Shown here in pieces: positions 5,216 through 11,135 of a DNA stretch of 11,135 nucleotides (positions within the stretch are counted from its first letter, which is position 1; each line of letters starts with the position of its first letter). Location of the stretch: NCBI GenBank assembly GCA_937894825.1, contig CALCQT010000358.1:1-11135 (forward strand), written 5' to 3'. The notes below the pieces were generated by a model that made no database searches, was not told the origin of the DNA, and worked only from the letters and a program-made list of their open reading frames with translations. This stretch comes from an uncultured Anaerolineaceae bacterium. GTDB lineage: Bacteria; Chloroflexota; Anaerolineae; Anaerolineales; Anaerolineaceae. A program made the position numbers and the translations under genes.

Positions 5216-5800
5216 ATGGATTTTCGTGAGCAATTATTAAAAGATTACATTTACGAACTGCAAAAAACGATTGAAGCGTTACCGCTGGAGCAGATCCTGA
5301 AAGCGGCTGAACGGATCGACCGAGCCCGCCTGGAAGGGAAGACGATTTTCACCATGGGCAATGGCGGCAGCTCGGCCACCGCCAGCCACATGGCCTGTGA
5401 CTTTGCCAAAAACACCCGTCATCCGGAAATTCCGGCCATTCGCGCCATTTGTCTCAGTGACAGCACGCCGACGCTGACCGCTTTTGCCAATGACGAAGGC
5501 TATGAGACTGTTTTCGCCGAGCCATTGAAAGCGCTGGCGCAAGCCGGCGATGTGCTGATCGCCATCAGCGGCAGCGGCAACTCCCCCAATATTCTGCGCG
5601 GGCTGGAAGCTGCCAGGGCGCTGGGCGTGACGACGATCGGTCTTTCCGGTTTCAAGGGCGGGAAAATGATCTCCATGGTGGACATTGCGATCAACATCGA
5701 CACCGACAGCATTGAACGGGTGGAGGATGTGCATATGATCTGTGATCATCTGCTGACCATGGTCATGCGCGAATCCCACAATCCAGCCCATTCCAATTGA
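5216..5800 (+). CDS. GmhA-like SIS-domain phosphosugar isomerase
   Basis: The product is 194 residues, the normal length of GmhA. It has an N-terminal helix, the phosphate loop GNGGSSATASH (48-58), SDSTPTLTAFANDEG (81-95), AISGSGNSPNIL (116-127) and the C-terminal IERVEDVHMICDH (166-178). Compared with E. coli GmhA, His61 and His180 are kept as His58 and His178. Glu65 is Asp62, Asp169 is Glu167 and Gln172 is Glu170. The metal and acid-base positions are thus conservatively altered, so it may use a related substrate, or act as a partner of the SIS domain in the preceding fusion. DiaA-type DnaA-binding proteins share the fold, but the sugar-enzyme context argues for an isomerase. GGAGGAAAT, inside the end of the preceding gene, is its ribosome site, and only 2 bp separate the two genes, so they are co-transcribed and probably coupled. 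Confidence 0.8.
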   Translation: MDFREQLLKDYIYELQKTIEALPLEQILKAAERIDRARLEGKTIFTMGNGGSSATASHMACDFAKNTRHPEIPAIRAICLSDSTPTLTAFANDEGYETVFAEPLKALAQAGDVLIAISGSGNSPNILRGLEAARALGVTTIGLSGFKGGKMISMVDIAINIDTDSIERVEDVHMICDHLLTMVMRESHNPAHSN

Positions 5801-5811
5801 ACCGGAATAAT

Positions 5812-6798
5812 ATGAACGACTCGCAGACGGATCACGCGTTAGCGCTCGATTTTGGTGGCACTAACCTGGCCGCGGCGATTGTGCGCCTTGCGGATGGTGA
5901 GTTAATTGCCTACCGTAAAACCGCCACACCGGCGGCAGCGGGCGCTGAGGCCTCGCTGCAACGCATGGTTAAGATCGCGGAAGAGAGCCTGCGGGAGTCA
6001 ATGTTGCCAATGGCGCGTCTCCGTGGCGCGGGCATCAGCTTCGGCGGCATGGTTGCTCCGGACGGCAGCCGCGTGGTGCGTTCCATGCATGTGAAGGGCT
6101 GGGAGGACATGCCGCTGCCGCAGCGCATTTCGGACCATTTTCACCTGCCGGCCGCGATGGGCAATGACGGAAACGTGGCCGCGCTGGGCGAATGGCGCTA
6201 TGGCAGCGGCGGACAGCCGGATCCTTTTATTTATATCCAGATCAGCACTGGTATCGGCGGCGGCGTGATCCTGAACCGCAAAATTTTCTGCGGTCAGGGG
6301 ATGGGCGCCGAGATCGGACATCTCAAAGTCCAGTTTGATCCCGAGCATAGCGAGTCCAGTGAGCCCTGCGCTTGCGGCAGCCGCGGCTGTATTGAAGCTG
6401 TGGCTGCGGGCTGGGCGCTGGAGCGGGAAGCTAAAAAACTGGCGGCGCAAGCGGACGAGGGGACTCTTTTTCAGCGGGTGATGCGTGAGACCAATGAATG
6501 CAGCGCCAAAACGCTGGTGCAAGCCGTCCAATTGGGCGATACGGGGGCGAAGGCGGTGCTGGACCATGCCTTCACCAGTTTTGCGCTGACGCTGTCGGAC
6601 TTGATGGTGCTGCTGGACCCGCAGGAGATCGTGCTGGGCGGCAGTGTGGCTGTCAATGCCTGGGATCTGCTGGAGCCGATTCTGACGGAGAAGCTGCCGG
6701 GGTTCCTGCCCGCGAACTGGGGGCAGCGCACTGCGATCCGCAGCTCCAGGCTGAAAGGGACGGAGACGCTCCTCGGCGCGGCCCAGTTAGTGGCGTAA
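5812..6798 (+). CDS. ROK family sugar kinase
   Basis: The product is 328 residues from this ATG. ROK features: the ATP phosphate-binding loop LDFGGTNLAAAIV (12-24), GAGISFGGMV with ROK-type spacing (72-81), the catalytic aspartate in GNDGNVAALGEWRYG (Asp119), STGIGGGVIL (145-154), and the zinc site and ROK signature GAEIGH (His170) with CACGSRGCIEA (Cys186, Cys188, Cys193). The late glycine strand EIVLGGSVAVN is also present. ROK kinases phosphorylate glucose, fructose, N-acetylmannosamine, allose and similar sugars; the substrate here is unknown. A TTG at 5797 overlaps the preceding stop but has no ribosome site; the ATG has GGAA shortly upstream, so I prefer it. It is the last gene of the plus-strand operon, with a strong terminator 14 bp after its stop. 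It may feed or drain the phosphosugar pool handled by the two upstream SIS proteins. Confidence 0.85.
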   Translation: MNDSQTDHALALDFGGTNLAAAIVRLADGELIAYRKTATPAAAGAEASLQRMVKIAEESLRESMLPMARLRGAGISFGGMVAPDGSRVVRSMHVKGWEDMPLPQRISDHFHLPAAMGNDGNVAALGEWRYGSGGQPDPFIYIQISTGIGGGVILNRKIFCGQGMGAEIGHLKVQFDPEHSESSEPCACGSRGCIEAVAAGWALEREAKKLAAQADEGTLFQRVMRETNECSAKTLVQAVQLGDTGAKAVLDHAFTSFALTLSDLMVLLDPQEIVLGGSVAVNAWDLLEPILTEKLPGFLPANWGQRTAIRSSRLKGTETLLGAAQLVA

Positions 6799-6810
6799 AC
6801 AGGAAAGCAG

Positions 6811-6844
6811 AAGTCCGAACATCATTACAATGTTCGGACTTTTT
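6811..6844 (+). terminator. Strong intrinsic terminator of the plus-strand operon
   Basis: AGTCCGAACAT (6812-6822) pairs perfectly over 11 bp with ATGTTCGGACT (6830-6840) around a 7-nt loop, followed by T5. It lies between the convergent ROK and membrane-protein genes. On the minus strand the T-run is only two bases, so it is less likely to work in that direction. Confidence 0.9.
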
Positions 6845-6892
6845 AGAATTTTTTGTCCGGAGTAAATAATCGGGAATCGTTAACCCAACGGA

Positions 6893-6927
6893 TAATTTTC
6901 CAGCGCCACGCTCAGATGGAAAGCCAG
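6893..6927. repeat. Direct repeat, left copy (35 bp)
   Basis: This segment is repeated at 7065-7099 with 34 of 35 bases identical (T/C at the fifth base). On the minus strand it encodes the last hydrophobic stretch of the broken membrane protein (AFHLSVALENY), so this copy is taken as the original one. Confidence 0.85.
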
Positions 6928-7000
6928 GAAGACGACGCTTATCACGGAGATCGGAACCACTTTCTCCGCGATCCCTGCGCAGAAAAACGCCAGCGGCGGC

Positions 7001-7071
7001 AGGATTATCATGGCGTAAATCACCGCATTCGGCTGAATGCCGAATGCGGTGATTTACGCCATGGTAATCTT
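7001..7071. repeat. Long near-perfect inverted repeat (33-bp arms, 5-nt loop)
   Basis: Arms 7001-7033 and 7039-7071 pair at 31 of 33 positions, with two G-T pairs at 7002/7070 and 7008/7064. The inner 25 bp are perfect and the loop is TGAAT. The left arm is coding sequence of the membrane protein (NAVIYAMII on the minus strand); the right arm is an inverted copy of it. Confidence 0.95.
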
Positions 7072-7099
7072 CCAGCGCCACGCTCAGATGGAAAGCCAG
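7065..7099. repeat. Direct repeat, right copy (35 bp)
   Basis: This copy matches 6893-6927 with one mismatch and lies 172 bp from it. It puts the gene's 3'-end sequence in the wrong frame directly after codon ALY of the membrane protein, which creates the early TGA. Confidence 0.85.
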
Positions 7100-7390
7100 T
7101 ACAGCGCAATCGCGGCAAAAGACGCAATTGTAAAACTGTTGCGCGGAATTATACGCGTCTGCGTTCTGTTCACAAGGAAAACAAGCAGAATTACGATTGT
7201 TACGCCCAGAATATGCTCCCCATATTCGATGAACGGAACAGAAGAGGCGTTCCCTTCCAGCCGGTTCAGCGCCGGCGGAAACAACGCCCAGATGATGTTG
7301 GGCAATAACTGCAGCGTTGCGATCAGCAGACCGTAAGGCGAGAAACCAAGACGCAGATTTTTCATAGGATATTCTTTCTCTTTCTAAGAG

Positions 7391-9205
7391 TCACACTTCA
7401 TCGCTGGCCAGGCGGATAATCTCTTTTGTCTTTTCAAGCGGGTACGGTGTGCTATCCCAGCGGCAGAATTCGATCGTCCTGACTGTCGCTCTCCGCTCGT
7501 AGTTGTTTTCACCCACCGGCACGATCACTTCATCGCCGACCTCGATCCGCAGATCGGTTGTCCGGTAATGATAAATTCTGCCGCTATCGTTGAATTCGAC
7601 GCCGCAATATTTGACTTCCCCCTTTTTCAAAGCAAACATAAAGCCGGATAAATCTACAATGCCGCCGAAGCTAAATACATGGATAATGATCCGGATCGTT
7701 TCCACGAACGCTATGAATTCTTTTTCAGGAATATGCACCCGGTCAAAAGGTCCCTGGTGAATAATGGTCTCCCCATTCTCGTATTCAGCCTCAAGTTCAT
7801 AGCGGTTGATCGCAAAGCCGACGTCGTCAAAGTCCGGTGAATCCTGCCAGCCTGAAGCGCCAAGGCAATCGGCCATTCGATTCAGGCAAATCACTCCCAG
7901 GTCAGAGACCGTGCCGATTTCGAACAGATGCACGACCTTAACTCCTTCCTGCGAACTGCTCTGGATCATCACCTGATTTTCTGTCACCAGCAGTTCGCTC
8001 ACGCTCCCCTCTTTGTCGAAAGGTTCCAGAAGCATCCGCACCTGTTTCAAAACCGGGCTGTCCGGTTCCGGTTTGCGCTCGTTATCGATCGTTTTCAGAC
8101 GGTTGAGCCATTTTTCGATGAGCCCCTCGCTGATAAAGGATTCCAGAACGCCCTCGGTAAAATGTTCGGCATGATGGACGCCGCAGAGCAGGGCGAGTAC
8201 CGCCTGGTCATTCAAGAGGGACGCATCCGCGGTTTTCATGGAGGATTCTGTCCAATTCAACCCGTTTTTTGTAAGAATGGACTGGAAATTCTGCAATTCA
8301 TATGCAGGGTTCAATTGTGCGAAAACAAAGAACTCTTTATAGAAATCCTGCTGATTGGCGTGGTCCTCGAGCTTGCCGAAATATTTTGTGAGGAAATTGA
8401 ATTTCTGCGAGGGGCGGGCTTTTATAACAGACCGCTCCCATGCGCGGAAAATACCGCGCAGTTCACTATCCAGGTACATCAGCGCTTTCCGTTTCAGCGG
8501 GGCTGGCACGCCATAATATGCTTCGGCAACAGCGCCTGTGATTGCGGCGAGGGTGTCGCTGTCACCGCCGATGCTGATTGCGTTGCGGATGGCGTCTTCA
8601 AACGTCAGCGACTCCAGAAATGCGACCATGGCTTGCGGCACGGTTTCCTGGCAGGTTTCGTTGAATTGATAATCGTCACGAATTTCGTCAAGGCTGAAAT
8701 CGAGTTCGTAATAATCGCTTTCGATCCGCTCGCGGATTTCCGCTTTCGTTGCGCCGTTCCGGGCCAGATAGATGGCCACCGTTGTCGCCTCCGCGCCGCG
8801 GAGCCCCTCCGGATGGTTGTGGGTCACTTCGGTGACTTTCCGGGCGAGCAGTTTTGCCTCATCCTCTGTTTCGGCGATCCATCCGCATGGAGAGACGCGC
8901 ATGGCGGCTCCGTTGCCGAAGCTGGAATATGGCTGGGGATGATCGCTGAAAATCCACTGATTGAACCTGCCGCCGAACCCGCAGTCGGGGTACTTTCGAC
9001 CGATTTCCCGCATAAATTTGACCGCCTGTTCGCTGAGCCAGTCCCAGTCGCCTTCGCAGGACAGGATGGCCTTGGCGATGGCCAGGGTCATGATGCTGTC
9101 GTCCGTGGTGAAACAATCCGCGCTGAACAGATCAAAATCCTTGCTCCGGTGGTTATTGAATTCGAAACGCGACCCAACAATGTCGCCGATAATTGCTCCG
9201 ATCAT
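7391..9205 (-). CDS. ADP-ribosylglycohydrolase with additional C-terminal domains
   Basis: The product is 604 residues. Residues 1-262 form a complete ADP-ribosylglycohydrolase (DraG type): MIGAIIGDIVGSRFE at the start, the metal-binding TTDDS (33-37), GNGAAMRVSPCGW (97-109), THNHPEGLRGAEA (128-140) and SIGGDSDTLAA (211-221) with Asp215 and Asp217. These enzymes use two magnesium ions to remove ADP-ribose from proteins or small molecules. Residues about 270-375 are helical and may be a DUF6508-like domain. Residues about 385-525 are mixed alpha/beta and unrecognised. Residues about 530-600 (KYCGVEFNDSGRIYHYRT, VGDEVIVPVG, PYPLEKTKEIIR) are a small beta domain often seen as a tail on Bacillota proteins. 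Usual DraG proteins are about 300 residues. The ribosome site AGGAGG is present. It starts 24 bp after the PfkB gene, so it is in the same operon as that kinase. Confidence 0.85.
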   Translation of the reverse strand: MIGAIIGDIVGSRFEFNNHRSKDFDLFSADCFTTDDSIMTLAIAKAILSCEGDWDWLSEQAVKFMREIGRKYPDCGFGGRFNQWIFSDHPQPYSSFGNGAAMRVSPCGWIAETEDEAKLLARKVTEVTHNHPEGLRGAEATTVAIYLARNGATKAEIRERIESDYYELDFSLDEIRDDYQFNETCQETVPQAMVAFLESLTFEDAIRNAISIGGDSDTLAAITGAVAEAYYGVPAPLKRKALMYLDSELRGIFRAWERSVIKARPSQKFNFLTKYFGKLEDHANQQDFYKEFFVFAQLNPAYELQNFQSILTKNGLNWTESSMKTADASLLNDQAVLALLCGVHHAEHFTEGVLESFISEGLIEKWLNRLKTIDNERKPEPDSPVLKQVRMLLEPFDKEGSVSELLVTENQVMIQSSSQEGVKVVHLFEIGTVSDLGVICLNRMADCLGASGWQDSPDFDDVGFAINRYELEAEYENGETIIHQGPFDRVHIPEKEFIAFVETIRIIIHVFSFGGIVDLSGFMFALKKGEVKYCGVEFNDSGRIYHYRTTDLRIEVGDEVIVPVGENNYERRATVRTIEFCRWDSTPYPLEKTKEIIRLASDEV

Positions 9206-9229
9206 AATTGCACCCTCCTGTTGATTAGC

Positions 9230-10228
9230 TCATTCCAGATTTGCTATCACTGCGGCAACCTCATCGCGGCTGGCCATCCCGGTGGTGCCGAGCTGGCGGA
9301 TGGTGATCGAAGCAACGCGGTTGCCGATGCCGGCAGCCTCAATATAGGATGCGCCGGCACAGAGCGCGCTCAGAATCCCGGATGCCGCGCTGTCTCCCGC
9401 GCCGCAGATGTCGACCGGTCCGGTCACCGGGATGCCGGGGACAATGCTTCCAATTCCGTCCTGTGTGACATAAATCCCTTCACAGCCCAGCGTGATGAAA
9501 GAACCGCGCACATTCCGCTGCGAAAAAATGCTTGCCGCGGCCTCCATCGTGTCTGTTTGCGTGGTCTTCAGTGCCTCGGACAAATTGCACTTGAGGGTCA
9601 CATGCTCATAGCAGCCCGTACGCATTCGGGAATCGACCAGGATCGGCATCTCCGGATGGCTCGCCCCAATTTCTGTCACTTTCCGGCGAATGCGTTCTGT
9701 CATTACGCCGCAGCCTTCCTCCTGCACCTGGTCAGTGATGAGAATCCCGTCGATTTCAGGGAGAATAGCCGCCAGGTTGGCCAGAAGCGCTTCTTCGACT
9801 GCTGCCGGCAGCGGACGGCGGTTCTTGATGTCCAGCCGTTCCAGTTCATGCACCGGCTCGTCTGTCCCGGACAGCATTGGTTTGGTGTAGGTCGGCGTCA
9901 TGATCTGATCCGATTCAATCATCAGCCGCGTGTCCACGCCGCGCGCAGCGAGTTCTTTCATCAGGTCGAACCCGCGCCCGTCTTTGCCGATCGCGCCTAA
10001 AGCGATCACAGAGAGGTCCAGCGCGCGCAGATTGTTGCATACCGTGCCGGCCGCGCCGGGGCTGTTGCGGATCTCCGTGACCTGATAGGCTTCCAGCCCG
10101 GTCTCTACTGACTGTTCAGATAGATCCCGGTTCAGCATCAAGTACTGATCCAGGAAAAAATCGCCCAGTACCAGGATTTTCAGCTTCGGGAAGCGCGCCA
10201 GAATTTCGCGAACGCGTTCCGGCTTCAT
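9230..10228 (-). CDS. PfkB family carbohydrate kinase, HldE/RfaE domain I type
   Basis: The product is 332 residues. LVLGDFFLDQYL (19-30) opens the ribokinase fold. SPGAAGTVCNNLRAL (56-70) and GAIGKDGRGFDLMKELAARGVDT (78-100) correspond to the glycine-rich sugar-binding part. LVDSRMRTGCY with LKCNLSEA (197-219) matches the HldE-type segment DxRxR..Y..K.N..E. PVDICGAGDSAASGI (271-285) is PfkB signature 2 with catalytic Asp279. In HldE, this domain phosphorylates D-glycero-D-manno-heptose 7-phosphate at C1; the nucleotidyltransferase half of bifunctional HldE is absent here. The ATG overlaps the stop of the upstream gene as ATGA, so translation is coupled. With GmhA-like isomerases across the window, a heptose phosphate is a reasonable substrate, but another sugar phosphate cannot be excluded. 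Confidence 0.8.
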   Translation of the reverse strand: MKPERVREILARFPKLKILVLGDFFLDQYLMLNRDLSEQSVETGLEAYQVTEIRNSPGAAGTVCNNLRALDLSVIALGAIGKDGRGFDLMKELAARGVDTRLMIESDQIMTPTYTKPMLSGTDEPVHELERLDIKNRRPLPAAVEEALLANLAAILPEIDGILITDQVQEEGCGVMTERIRRKVTEIGASHPEMPILVDSRMRTGCYEHVTLKCNLSEALKTTQTDTMEAAASIFSQRNVRGSFITLGCEGIYVTQDGIGSIVPGIPVTGPVDICGAGDSAASGILSALCAGASYIEAAGIGNRVASITIRQLGTTGMASRDEVAAVIANLE

Positions 10229-11135
10229 GCCTGATGCTCCCCATTTGCTTTTGTCAGCGCATGATAGAGTGCCGGGAAGGTGACCGCATGGTCGCCGCGC
10301 ACATAATGACTGACGCCGCCATCGGCCACGGTTCGCACCAGAATGGTTTTATAGGGGCGGAAGTAATATGCGGCCTGATTCTTGGAAATCTCCTGCCGCC
10401 AATCCTCGCCCAGGTCCTGTAAATCGAAAACCGCGGTGGTAAAATGGCTGATTTGCCGGCCTTCAGGAAAAGCGGCGTTCCGGGTCATGGCCAGCGCCTT
10501 CAGGTAGACTTCCGGTCCGGTGATGGCGGTGCCGTAATTCAGGAAAACCCCATTCTCCAGGTGGTCGATGGTGTTAGTGAAGACCAGAAAATCCTGATAG
10601 GTGGCCTGGCCGAGCTTCGCGCCGTCGCAATTCGGGTGTTCATGGATGATGTCGCTGCCGATGCTGACGTGCACGGTCAAAGGCACTTGCAGCCGGTAAG
10701 CCTGGGCCAGCAGACTGGTCTCCGCATGCGGATAGCCACGTTCGAGAATCGCTTTCCCGACGGCTTCGCCGATGCCAAGTCCCGCGTCCGCGCCCTGATT
10801 GATCAGGTCGTTCAGCTCGCCGGACTCTTTCCACAGCCCGAACTGTCCCTCATGAATATAGCGGGCCACACTCTCGGTCGTCGCGCCGATACGCGCCAGC
10901 TCATAATCATGAATGCAGCCCGCGCCGTTCAGGGCAATGTGCGTGATCAGGCCGCGCTTCATCAGGTCGATAATGAGCGGGTTCATACCCTTGCGCAGCA
11001 GGTGTGCGCCCATCATCAGGATCACCGGGGCACTCTGTGCACGCGCCGCAAGTATGGCTGCGCTGATTTTCGGGATGGCCGGGTCGGAAAACGCTGGCGC
11101 CGGCGTTTCCGGCCAAATCATCATCTGAGAAAGTT
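10225..11135 (-). CDS. Deoxyhypusine-synthase-like protein, stand-alone (5' end outside window)
   Basis: From the first ATG (11124) there are 299 residues, but the frame stays open to the window edge. The fusion paralog has about 22 more residues before the matching segment (FFPET versus IWPET), so the true start probably lies outside. It parallels residues 29-315 of the fusion protein at 3558-5213. Over the block from PVILMMGAH through FGLWKESG, 39 of about 71 positions are identical. Shared motifs are GAH (39-41), IIDLMKRG (51-58), LNGAG.IHD (65-73), GIGEA (117-121), VHVSIGSDIIHEHP (151-164) and FLNYG..ITGPEVYLKA (194-210). The fold is that of deoxyhypusine synthase (NAD-binding), but the catalytic-lysine region of that enzyme is not apparent. 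The function is unknown. Unlike the paralog it has no SIS domain; it is instead coupled by a 4-bp overlap to the PfkB kinase gene. Confidence 0.7.
   Translation of the reverse strand, partial: LSQMMIWPETPAPAFSDPAIPKISAAILAARAQSAPVILMMGAHLLRKGMNPLIIDLMKRGLITHIALNGAGCIHDYELARIGATTESVARYIHEGQFGLWKESGELNDLINQGADAGLGIGEAVGKAILERGYPHAETSLLAQAYRLQVPLTVHVSIGSDIIHEHPNCDGAKLGQATYQDFLVFTNTIDHLENGVFLNYGTAITGPEVYLKALAMTRNAAFPEGRQISHFTTAVFDLQDLGEDWRQEISKNQAAYYFRPYKTILVRTVADGGVSHYVRGDHAVTFPALYHALTKANGEHQA

Larger units (their letters stand above)
6880..7365 (-). pseudogene. Small integral membrane protein gene broken by a composite insertion
   Basis: The N-terminal part (7084-7365) gives 93 residues: a short Lys/Arg start, a hydrophobic segment around PYGLLIATLQLLPNIIWALFPP, a loop, a second segment GVTIVILLVFLVNR and a third starting IASFAAIALYW, then TGA. 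In the same frame, after two stops (TGA at 7084, TAA at 7054), the protein resumes with GIQPNAVIYAMIILPPLAF and a last hydrophobic stretch, and ends at TAA 6880. The family appears to be a conserved four-to-five-helix membrane protein of unknown function, about 150 residues long. The junction, about 7034-7099, consists of a copy of the gene's own 3' end and an inverted copy of its neighbouring segment. It starts 25 bp after the ADP-ribosylglycohydrolase gene, so it is the last gene of the minus-strand operon. An assembly artefact is possible. Confidence 0.65.

Noticed and set aside
5797..5811. TTG start at 5797 for the ROK kinase, overlapping the preceding stop
   Set aside because: No Shine-Dalgarno sequence precedes it, and the ROK fold begins well after the ATG at 5812, so the added residues are not needed.
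7928..10000. A plus-strand open frame of 690 codons
   Set aside because: It lies antisense to the ADP-ribosylglycohydrolase and PfkB genes, whose motifs are complete. Its translation is rich in Cys, His and Phe without any family motif, as expected of a GC-rich shadow frame.
3558..10228. A complete ADP-heptose pathway
   Set aside because: Only isomerase-like and kinase-like members are present. No GmhB phosphatase, no nucleotidyltransferase domain and no intact HldD epimerase are visible, so a full pathway cannot be claimed.

Overview
The window looks like a stretch of a Bacillota (Firmicutes-type) chromosome. The signs are purine-rich Shine-Dalgarno sites (AGGAGG type), a DUF1836 gene, a ribose-type ABC sugar-binding protein, ROK and PfkB sugar kinases, Fur-type 7-1-7 palindromes and compact operons. 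This is an inference from gene content; no rRNA or tRNA is present. Genes are GC-rich and intergenic regions AT-rich.

Left part (1-2054): the 3' end of an ABC sugar-binding protein gene stops at a bidirectional terminator. A truncated NAD-dependent epimerase fragment converges on it from the minus strand. A Fur-like box lies just upstream of that fragment. Then come a minus-strand DUF1836 gene and a divergent plus-strand PAP2-like membrane protein gene, separated by a short region with two promoters and small palindromes.

Middle-left (2055-3557): a SAM-dependent methyltransferase gene follows a long leader that carries a perfect Fur-family-type palindrome and an imperfect stem-loop. After it comes a very good sigma-70 promoter that drives a short (about 95 nt) apparently non-coding transcript ending in a GAAA-loop terminator.

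Core (3558-11135): two convergent operons of sugar-phosphate enzymes. The plus-strand operon has a deoxyhypusine-synthase-like domain fused to a GmhA-like SIS isomerase, then a second GmhA-like SIS protein, then a ROK kinase, then a strong terminator. The minus-strand operon starts beyond the right edge. It has a stand-alone paralog of the deoxyhypusine-synthase-like domain, an HldE-type PfkB kinase whose start overlaps it by 4 bp, a 604-residue ADP-ribosylglycohydrolase with extra C-terminal domains, and a membrane protein gene broken by a composite insertion that carries a 33-bp hairpin.

Taken together, the core resembles part of a seven-carbon (heptose) phosphate pathway: isomerisation of sedoheptulose 7-phosphate by GmhA-like SIS enzymes and phosphorylation by an HldE-like kinase. 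An uncharacterised NAD-fold domain occurs twice, once fused to the isomerase and once coupled to the kinase. No GmhB phosphatase, nucleotidyltransferase or intact epimerase is visible, so the end product is unknown. The repeated association of the deoxyhypusine-synthase-like domain with heptose-type enzymes is the best candidate for an undescribed system here.
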